Origin: CAZUZD01 sp964624465
Lineage (GTDB): Bacteria; Planctomycetota; Planctomycetia; Isosphaerales; Isosphaeraceae
Assembly: GCA_964624465.1 (NCBI GenBank)
Contig: CAZUZD010000415.1
Span: 1-5,022 of the forward strand
Direction: 5' to 3'
DNA: 5,022 nt
In this document: positions 1 through 5,022 of the stretch, piece after piece
How positions within the stretch are numbered: the first letter of the stretch is position 1
Layout: each line of letters starts with the position of its first letter
The notes under the pieces: generated by a model
Told to the model about the DNA's origin: nothing
What the model saw: the letters and a program-made list of their open reading frames with translations, nothing else
Databases searched by the model: none
Program-made: the position numbers and the translations under genes

Positions 1-728
1 GCGGCGCACGCCTCACACCCATCACCCAATGTCCGGTGCTCGCGCCAGCGCTGGGATTCGAGCAACTTGTCGACATAGCGTTCGTAGGCGTTCGGCGCGG
101 CATCGGCCACGAAGGTCTCGACCTCCTCGGGGGTCGGCGGCAGGCCGGTCAGGTCCAGGCTGACGCGGCGGGCCAGCGTGCGGCGATCGGCCTCGGGGGC
201 GGGGGTCAGCCCCTCCTGTTCCAGGCGACTCAGCACGAAGCGGTCGATCGGATTCTTGACCCAGGCCTCGTTCTGCACGGTCGGGGGCGTGGGCCGCTGG
301 GGGGCGATGAACGACCAGTGGGGCTGATACTCGGCTCCCTCCTTGATCCAGCGCTTCAGCAGCTCCTTGTGCTCGGCCGTGAGCGGCTTGTGACGACCGC
401 CGGGCGGCGGCATCATCACGTCCTGCTCGTCCGACTCGATGCGGAAGACCAGCTCGCTACCGTCCGGATCGCCGGGGACGATCGCCTTGGTCTCCAGGGC
501 GACGTCGCGCTTGTCGAGGCGGAGATCGGCCTTGCGAGCGGCGCTGTCAGGCCCGTGGCAGGCGAAGCAGTTTTCCGAGAGGATCGGGCGGATATCGCGG
601 TTGTACTCGAGCCGGGCCGGCACATCGGCCGCAGGCGCCAGCCCAGGAGCCAGCAGGGCCCCCAGGGCGAGCAGGCCGCGCCGCAGCCTGGTTCGACGGG
701 GGCTCGGAGTCGTGGAGACAGGGTCCAT
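1..728 (-). CDS. PSCyt1/DUF1549-type exported cytochrome protein, N-terminal part (runs off left edge)
   Basis: Reading leftwards from the ATG at 728, the frame stays open for 242 codons to the window edge. Residues ~11-35 look like a Sec signal peptide: a basic stretch RRTRLRR, a Leu/Ala-rich core, and a likely cut near APAA-DV. Then comes YNRDIRPILSENCFACHGPD with a CxxCH haem site (C54, C57, H58), followed by RLD and MPPPGG (residues 106-111), the usual PSCyt1 (Planctomycete cytochrome C) pattern. From ~159 the start of DUF1549 follows: NPIDRFVLSRLEQEGL, then RRVSLDLTGLPPTPEEV and YERYVDKLLES. A GAGGA Shine-Dalgarno (734-738) lies five bases before the ATG and supports this start. Full family members are usually several times longer, with DUF1549, DUF1553 and often a further cytochrome-like domain, and are often paired with a DUF1501 gene; those would lie to the left. 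Their reaction is not established; an exported redox role is inferred from the haem site. The final ~10 codons depart from the family. Confidence 0.93.
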   Translation of the reverse strand, partial: MDPVSTTPSPRRTRLRRGLLALGALLAPGLAPAADVPARLEYNRDIRPILSENCFACHGPDSAARKADLRLDKRDVALETKAIVPGDPDGSELVFRIESDEQDVMMPPPGGRHKPLTAEHKELLKRWIKEGAEYQPHWSFIAPQRPTPPTVQNEAWVKNPIDRFVLSRLEQEGLTPAPEADRRTLARRVSLDLTGLPPTPEEVETFVADAAPNAYERYVDKLLESQRWREHRTLGDGCEACA

Positions 729-824
729 CGCAGTCCTCAGGTTCGAGCGGATGGCGGGCCGGATCACGGATCGACCCGGTTGGGGCACGCACCGCCGGGC
801 CAGGCTGGACCGTTGCGGGCGGGC

Positions 825-862
825 GACCGGTCGTGGTCCGTCACAGGGACGACCACGCGGTC
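825..862. other. Imperfect 12-bp hairpin in the divergent control region
   Basis: GACCG (825-829) pairs with CGGTC (858-862), and CGTGGTC (832-838) pairs with GACCACG (851-857). This gives 12 base pairs with a two-base bulge (830-831) and a 12-base loop. No T-run follows on either strand, so it does not look like an intrinsic terminator. It lies about 100 bases upstream of the PSCyt1 start and about 400 upstream of the serine hydrolase start. It could be a DNA-binding site or an RNA structure in a long leader, or simply chance in GC-rich sequence. Confidence 0.3.
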
Positions 863-1252
863 AGGGCACGGAGGGACTCGGCGGGCGCCGAGCTATGACG
901 CGGTGCGGTGGGGAAGGTGGGCCCGGGGGCCCTCAGTACCGGCGGTCCTCGCCCTGTCATGCTAGCCCGACGCCGAAGTATCCCGCAAGCAGTTCCCGGG
1001 TCCGGCGCCGCCGTGACGCCGAATGCCCGGTCCTCACTCGGCTTGCGGCCGGCCGGGCTTGCATCCAGCCAGGAGATCCGACCGGGTCTCACCCTCAACC
1101 TTCGTTCTCCAGGATCATCAGGTTCCGTCGGCTGGGCCCCGGTTTCGGGGGCTCACCGCGATTCCGGAACGATCTCGTGCGGGCGGACGCTGGACTCAGT
1201 ACGGTGGTGATCGGCCCCAGGGGTCGGTGCCGGTGGTTGGACATCTCCAAAC

Positions 1253-1256
1253 GAGG
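1253..1256 (+). promoter_or_regulatory. Shine-Dalgarno GAGG for the serine hydrolase
   Basis: GAGG within ACGAGGACGA lies nine bases upstream of the ATG at 1266. It decides the start: an in-frame ATG at 1023 would add 81 residues of low-complexity, non-secretory sequence ahead of an otherwise clean signal peptide. Confidence 0.7.
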
Positions 1257-1265
1257 ACGAGACGC

Positions 1266-2783
1266 ATGCGGAGTCCACGGATCCTGGCGATGCTGATGGC
1301 GGCACTCGGGGCGACGGCAGCAGCCGCCGAGCCAGGTGCGGGACTGCCGCGGAGCCAACCCGAGGCGCAAGGGGTCCATTCGGAGGGGCTACTCCGGTTC
1401 GTCGAGCGAGCCGATCGGGAGATCGACGCCCTCCACAGCCTCATGATCGTCCGTCATGGTCAGGTCATCGCCGAGGGCTGGTGGGCCCCGTACGAGGCAA
1501 AGTTCCCTCATCAGCTCTACTCGCTGAGCAAGAGCTTCACGTCCACGGCCGTCGGTCTGGCGGTGGCCGAGGGCAAGCTCAGCCTGGATGACCCGGTGCT
1601 CAAGTTCTTCCCCGAGGACGCCCCCGCCGAGCCGTCGGCGAACCTGAAGGCGATGCGTGTCAGCGATCTGCTGCGCATGTCCACCGGCCACCAGGCCGAG
1701 CCGGCGCTCCAGGCCTCGTCCGAGACCTGGACGAAGACGTTCCTGGCCCAGCCGGTCCCGTTCAAGCCGGGCACGCACTTCCTGTACAACACGCCCGCCA
1801 CCTACATGCTCTCGGCGATCGTGCAGAAAGTGACCGGCACGACCGTCCTCGACTACCTCAGGCCCCGGCTCTTCGACCCGCTCGGCATCGAGAACCCGAC
1901 CTGGGGCACGAGCCCGCAGGGCGTGAGCCTGGGCGGCTATGGCCTGAACCTGCGCACCGAGGACATCGCGAAGTTCGGCCAGCTGTACCTGCAGAAGGGG
2001 AAGTGGCGGGGCCGGCAGCTCGTGCCCGAGACCTGGATCGACGCCGCGACCGCGCGCCAGACCTCCAACGGCAGCAACCCGCAGAGCGACTGGGATCAGG
2101 GATACGGCTACCAGTTCTGGCGCTGTCGCAATAACGCCTACCGGGGCGACGGCGCCTTCGGCCAGTACTGCATCGTGCTTCCTGAGCACGACGCGGTGAT
2201 CGCCATCACCAGCGGGGTCAAGGACATGCAGGCCGTCCTGGACCTCGTCTGGTCCGAGATCGTGCCGGCCTTCCAGGCCGAGACCCTGCCGCCGGCGCCT
2301 GACAAGGCCCGCCAGTTGCACGAGCGGCTGGCCGGCCTGAGCCTGCCACGGCCCGACGCCGTGGCCCCTTCGGAACTGGCCAGCCAGGCCGTGGGCCGCA
2401 CCTTCCAGTTCCCGGAAAATGCCGGCAAGCTCGAATCGATCCGCCTGGAAACCGTCGAGGACGGCAAGGCGGCCAGAATCGTGGCGCGGGTGGATGGCCG
2501 GGATCAGTCCATCCCGTGCCGACCCGACGCCTGGGCCCGGGATCGCCTGGCGGTCGGCGGGTTCCCGGAGCAGCCGACCGCCACGGCCGGGGCCTGGACC
2601 GCTCCCGACACCTACACGGCCCGGATCTGCCTGGTCGAGACCCCGTTCGTGCTGACGTGGACGCTACAGTTCGAGGGCGATAGCGTGACGCTCCAGTCCG
2701 AGTCGAACGTCGGCTTCGGCCCGACCCGGCCCCCGGCCCTGGTGGGTCGGGCCGTCGTCGCCAGCGACCCCGCTCCCCGGTAA
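1266..2783 (+). CDS. Exported class-C beta-lactamase-like serine hydrolase
   Basis: This complete 505-residue protein belongs to the beta-lactamase-related serine hydrolase group (COG1680: penicillin-binding-protein-like esterases, peptidases and beta-lactamases). Residues 1-21 form a signal peptide with a likely cut after the ATAAAA run, so it probably acts in the periplasm or outside. The catalytic SxxK motif is S86-L-S-K89, in LYSLSKSFTS. The second motif is Y174-N175-T176, in FLYNTPATYMLSAIV, aligning with the usual YxN; its third position is Thr rather than Asn. The third-motif region is GDGAFGQY (294-301), not a KTG triad. A catalytic domain covers about residues 30-340. A C-terminal beta-rich domain (about 375-495) has GAWTAPDTYTARIC and NVGFGPTRPPALVG, which I recall from homologues of this architecture. 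Cysteine pairs C287/C302 and C418/C455 could form disulfides. It is followed after 38 bases by a glycoside hydrolase gene, probably co-transcribed. Substrate is unknown; the lack of KTG argues against calling it an antibiotic beta-lactamase. Confidence 0.93.
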   Translation: MRSPRILAMLMAALGATAAAAEPGAGLPRSQPEAQGVHSEGLLRFVERADREIDALHSLMIVRHGQVIAEGWWAPYEAKFPHQLYSLSKSFTSTAVGLAVAEGKLSLDDPVLKFFPEDAPAEPSANLKAMRVSDLLRMSTGHQAEPALQASSETWTKTFLAQPVPFKPGTHFLYNTPATYMLSAIVQKVTGTTVLDYLRPRLFDPLGIENPTWGTSPQGVSLGGYGLNLRTEDIAKFGQLYLQKGKWRGRQLVPETWIDAATARQTSNGSNPQSDWDQGYGYQFWRCRNNAYRGDGAFGQYCIVLPEHDAVIAITSGVKDMQAVLDLVWSEIVPAFQAETLPPAPDKARQLHERLAGLSLPRPDAVAPSELASQAVGRTFQFPENAGKLESIRLETVEDGKAARIVARVDGRDQSIPCRPDAWARDRLAVGGFPEQPTATAGAWTAPDTYTARICLVETPFVLTWTLQFEGDSVTLQSESNVGFGPTRPPALVGRAVVASDPAPR

Positions 2784-2808
2784 ACGGCCCGGCCCCGGCC
2801 CGGCCTCT

Positions 2809-2812
2809 GGAG
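2809..2812 (+). promoter_or_regulatory. Shine-Dalgarno GGAG for the GH71/99-like gene
   Basis: GGAG lies nine bases before the ATG at 2822, inside the 38-base gap after the serine hydrolase stop. Its GAG is also part of a short palindrome GAGCCCCGGCTC (2810-2821), which could form a weak 4-bp hairpin just ahead of the start codon. The gap has no terminator-like T-run, consistent with read-through from the upstream gene. Confidence 0.65.
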
Positions 2813-2821
2813 CCCCGGCTC

Positions 2822-4051
2822 ATGCGAAGTCTTCCGTGCAGGACGGTCCTGCTGTTCTGGGTCCTGCTCCGGGGTTCCGTGGCCACGGCTGCCTTTGCGG
2901 ACGAGCCCGGCACGGCCCGGCCGGTGCCCGACCGGCCGGTCGTGCTGGCTCACTACATGCCCTGGTTCGAGGCTCCACCCCTCAGCCCGCGCTGGGGCTG
3001 GCACTGGACGATGAACGTCTTCGATCCCGACTCGAAGGCCGCGGGTCGGCGGCGGATCGCGTCGCACTACGACCCAGTGATCGGGCCGTACGACTCCTGC
3101 GATCCCGCGGTGCTGGAGTACCACCTGCTGCTCATGAAGCTGGCCGGGATCGATGGCGTGGTGGCCGACTGGTACGGCCTCGGCGACCACTTCGACTACC
3201 CGGTGATTCATCGCAACGTGGGCCGGCTGTTCGAGATGGCAGCCCGGCTCGGCCTCAAGGTTGCGATCTGCTACGAGGACCAGACGATCCCGAAGCTGGT
3301 CGAGGCGGGAAAGCTCGCTGCCGGGGACCGCGTGACGCAGGCGCGTTCGGACCTGGCCTGGCTCCACTCGCACTGGTTCCGCGATCCCGGGTATGTGCGG
3401 CTCGACGGTCGTCCGCTGCTGCTCTCCTTCGGTGACGCGGGCCTCACCGACGCCGAGTGGGGCGAGGTGCTGTCGCCGGCCGAGCCCCGCGTTACCTACC
3501 TGAGCGAGCACCACCGCCGCCCGGCGGCCCAGGGCGCGTTCGACTGGCCCCATCCGGCCAGCGATCCCGCGAGTCGAGATCGGTTCTACGAGGAGGTCGC
3601 CGCCGCCGGTGGTCCGTTCGCGGCGGTGGCATTTCCACGGTTCCAGGACATCTACGCCGAGGCGAAGGTGCAGCCAGGGCATCCGCCGATCCCCGATGCC
3701 GACGGGCGGACCTGGGTCGACACATTCACCCGGGCGCTGCGGAGTGGCGCCCCGGTGGTCCAGGTCGCCACCTGGAACGACTGGGGCGAGGGCACAGTCC
3801 TGGAACCCTCGGTCCAGTTCGGCACCCGCGACCTGGAGGTCCTCCAGCGCCTGCGATTCGCCGAGGTCCCCGCCACGGGTCGTCCAGTGGCCGCCGACCT
3901 CCACCTGCCTTTGCGGCTTTACCGGCTCCGGCAGCGTGCATCCCCGGCGGAGGGTACGGTGGCTACACTCGACGCGATCGCGCAGCACCTGGCGGCGGGC
4001 CGCCTGGCGGACGCCCGGGCGGAACTGGATCGGTGTGAAATCCAGCCCTGA
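2822..4051 (+). CDS. Exported GH71/GH99-like glycoside hydrolase
   Basis: This complete 409-residue protein resembles bacterial proteins annotated as glycoside hydrolase family 71/99-like. Characterised GH71 enzymes are alpha-1,3-glucanases and GH99 enzymes are endo-alpha-mannosidases. Residues 1-26 form a signal peptide with a likely cut at AFA-DEP and no lipobox cysteine. The mature protein opens with VVLAHYMPWFE (40-50), the usual first beta strand of the (beta/alpha)8 barrel. GIDGVVADWYG (109-119), KVAICYEDQT (146-155) and GRPLLLSFGD (196-205) mark later strands. The signature ATWNDWGEGTVLEPS (316-330) holds an acidic pair, D320 and E323, three residues apart, matching the spacing of the catalytic glutamates in GH99. 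A helical tail (380-409) follows the barrel. It is the second gene of a probable operon with the serine hydrolase. The family-level call is strong; the substrate cannot be read from sequence. I infer extracellular glycan breakdown. Confidence 0.9.
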   Translation: MRSLPCRTVLLFWVLLRGSVATAAFADEPGTARPVPDRPVVLAHYMPWFEAPPLSPRWGWHWTMNVFDPDSKAAGRRRIASHYDPVIGPYDSCDPAVLEYHLLLMKLAGIDGVVADWYGLGDHFDYPVIHRNVGRLFEMAARLGLKVAICYEDQTIPKLVEAGKLAAGDRVTQARSDLAWLHSHWFRDPGYVRLDGRPLLLSFGDAGLTDAEWGEVLSPAEPRVTYLSEHHRRPAAQGAFDWPHPASDPASRDRFYEEVAAAGGPFAAVAFPRFQDIYAEAKVQPGHPPIPDADGRTWVDTFTRALRSGAPVVQVATWNDWGEGTVLEPSVQFGTRDLEVLQRLRFAEVPATGRPVAADLHLPLRLYRLRQRASPAEGTVATLDAIAQHLAAGRLADARAELDRCEIQP

Positions 4052-4077
4052 GGAGTTCGACCACCATACCAATGAGA

Positions 4078-4119
4078 AACCCCGCTAACGTGTCGCGGTT
4101 GCAACACGTCAGCGGGGTT
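4078..4119 (-). terminator. Hairpin terminator of the tRNA-Pro gene, possibly shared with the convergent operon
   Basis: AACCCCGCT (4078-4086) pairs perfectly with AGCGGGGTT (4111-4119). After one A/C mismatch, ACGTGT (4088-4093) pairs with ACACGT (4104-4109), leaving a 10-base loop: 15 pairs in all. Outer GAGA (4074-4077) can also pair with TCTC (4124-4127). Read on the minus strand the stem is followed by TTTCTCATT, a modest T-rich run, 17 bases past the tRNA 3' end. Read on the plus strand it follows the glycoside hydrolase stop by 26 bases but is followed by GAATTCTC, so it is a weaker terminator in that direction. Confidence 0.75.
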
Positions 4120-4133
4120 GAATTCTCAGGACT

Positions 4134-4210
<77 letters not shown>

Positions 4211-4228
4211 TCCTGCGTCAGAGACCCA

Positions 4229-4256
4229 ATAATAGCGGGCCGGCCCGAATTGTCAA
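4229..4256 (-). promoter_or_regulatory. Housekeeping sigma factor promoter of the tRNA-Pro gene
   Basis: On the minus strand a perfect -35 box TTGACA (4256-4251) is followed, after a 16-base spacer, by the -10 box TATTAT (4234-4229). Transcription should start near 4222, giving a leader of roughly 11 bases before the tRNA 5' end at 4210. The AT-rich boxes stand out sharply against the GC-rich surroundings. The spacer contains a perfect 12-base palindrome CGGGCCGGCCCG (4236-4247). Confidence 0.85.
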
Positions 4257-4471
4257 TGTCGGCGTGCGACGCTTTTCTGAGAGCCCTCTCGGGTCTCCCG
4301 GATGAGGCGGGTGGGAGCGATTGGGAGGAGTGGCGAACTGGCTTTGGCCGGGCGATGCCCCCCCTGGGCTCGGGTCGGACCGGGGCGATGCTCTACAATG
4401 GGGACTGCGATGGCCGGGGGCCCTGCCAGCCCGGTCGGAGTTCCGCCAGGCCTGGGGAATCGAGCCGCGTC
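4257..4471. other. Intergenic region upstream of the response regulator
   Basis: This stretch separates the tRNA promoter from the rightward response regulator, whose promoter should lie here. The only -10-like element I see is TACAAT at 4394-4399, about 73 bases before the ATG at 4472, but no good -35 box sits 16-18 bases upstream of it. A 6-bp GC hairpin (4413-4418 with 4430-4435) is probably chance. No convincing small gene or RNA is visible. Confidence 0.5.
4394..4399 (+). promoter_or_regulatory. Possible -10 box (TACAAT) for the response regulator gene
   Basis: TACAAT is a good match to TATAAT and is one of few AT-rich hexamers in this GC-rich gap. The bases expected to hold the -35 box (around 4371-4376, CGGGTC) do not match TTGACA, and there is no properly placed TG extension. 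If used, it would give a leader of about 65 bases. Confidence 0.3.

Positions 4472-5022
<551 letters not shown>

Larger units (their letters stand above)
729..1265. other. Divergent intergenic region, no convincing gene
   Basis: These 537 bases separate the leftward PSCyt1 gene from the rightward serine hydrolase operon, so promoters for both should lie here. Open frames cross the region on both strands, but their translations are Arg/Pro/Gly-rich with no recognisable motif, as expected by chance in GC-rich DNA. I see no clear -35/-10 pair. Small GC-rich inverted repeats occur, for example CCCCG/CGGGG at 1137-1150, besides the larger hairpin at 825-862. A perfect 8-base palindrome TTCCGGAA lies at 1162-1169. 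There is no tRNA, insertion sequence end or repeat array. Confidence 0.7.

Noticed and set aside
36..965. A 309-codon plus-strand open frame across the PSCyt1 gene and the intergenic region
   Set aside because: It is antisense to the CxxCH/DUF1549 coding sequence and continues into intergenic DNA as low-complexity Arg/Gly/Pro sequence.
1166..1191. GGAAC (1166-1170), 17 bases, then CGCT (1188-1191), resembling an ECF-sigma promoter ahead of the serine hydrolase
   Set aside because: Such short degenerate elements occur by chance in GC-rich DNA, and no conservation can be tested here.
1023..1265. Upstream ATG at 1023 as the start of the serine hydrolase
   Set aside because: It would place 81 low-complexity residues before a good signal peptide. 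The ATG at 1266 has a well-spaced GAGG.
1389..2321. A 310-codon minus-strand open frame opposite the serine hydrolase
   Set aside because: It mirrors the coding strand's codon pattern and shows no recognisable motif, while the plus strand has SxxK and signal peptide features.
2612..4072. A 486-codon open frame on the minus strand opposite the glycoside hydrolase gene
   Set aside because: Its translation is Arg/Gly/Pro-rich with no domain motif and lies antisense to a protein with clear signal peptide and catalytic motifs. Long antisense frames are expected in GC-rich coding DNA.
4344..4360. TGGCCGGGCGATGCCC as a sigma-54 (-24/-12) promoter before the response regulator
   Set aside because: The GG and GC pairs are nine bases apart rather than the required ten, and the rest of the consensus is poor.

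Overview
The window looks like chromosomal DNA from a planctomycete, most likely a high-GC member of the Isosphaeraceae/Gemmataceae type. The base composition is strongly GC-rich and codons mostly end in G or C. The first gene is the N-terminal half of a PSCyt1/DUF1549-type cytochrome protein, a family greatly expanded in Planctomycetes and Verrucomicrobia. Family names here come from reading motifs in the translated sequence; no database search was possible.

Layout: (1) 1-728, minus strand: the 5' part of an exported PSCyt1-type protein with a CxxCH haem site, running off the left edge. Its last ~30 bases do not fit the family and may be a frameshift or a contig-end artefact. (2) 729-1265: a 537-base divergent intergenic region with no convincing gene and one imperfect 12-bp hairpin. 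(3) 1266-2783 and 2822-4051, plus strand: a probable two-gene operon, 38 bases apart. It encodes an exported class-C beta-lactamase-like serine hydrolase and an exported GH71/GH99-like glycoside hydrolase. (4) 4078-4119: a strong hairpin, placed as the terminator of the tRNA that follows and lying between it and the convergent operon. (5) 4136-4210, minus strand: a complete tRNA-Pro(CGG), with a near-consensus housekeeping promoter just upstream (4229-4256). (6) 4472-5022, plus strand: the start of an NtrC-type response regulator (receiver domain, then the beginning of a sigma-54-activating AAA+ domain), cut by the right edge.

How the genes fit together: the two complete proteins both carry signal peptides and probably work outside the cytoplasm. 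Their close spacing, each with its own Shine-Dalgarno, supports co-transcription, but a shared substrate is only an inference. The PSCyt1 protein is divergently transcribed and could share the control region. The tRNA is an independent housekeeping unit. The response regulator begins a separate transcription unit whose partner kinase and targets lie outside the window.

I see no mobile element, CRISPR array, toxin-antitoxin pair or defence locus, and no clear undescribed system. The points worth checking are the broken-looking end of the PSCyt1 gene, the Asp-for-Glu change in the GH99-like active-site motif, the palindrome inside the tRNA promoter, and the hairpin in the divergent region.
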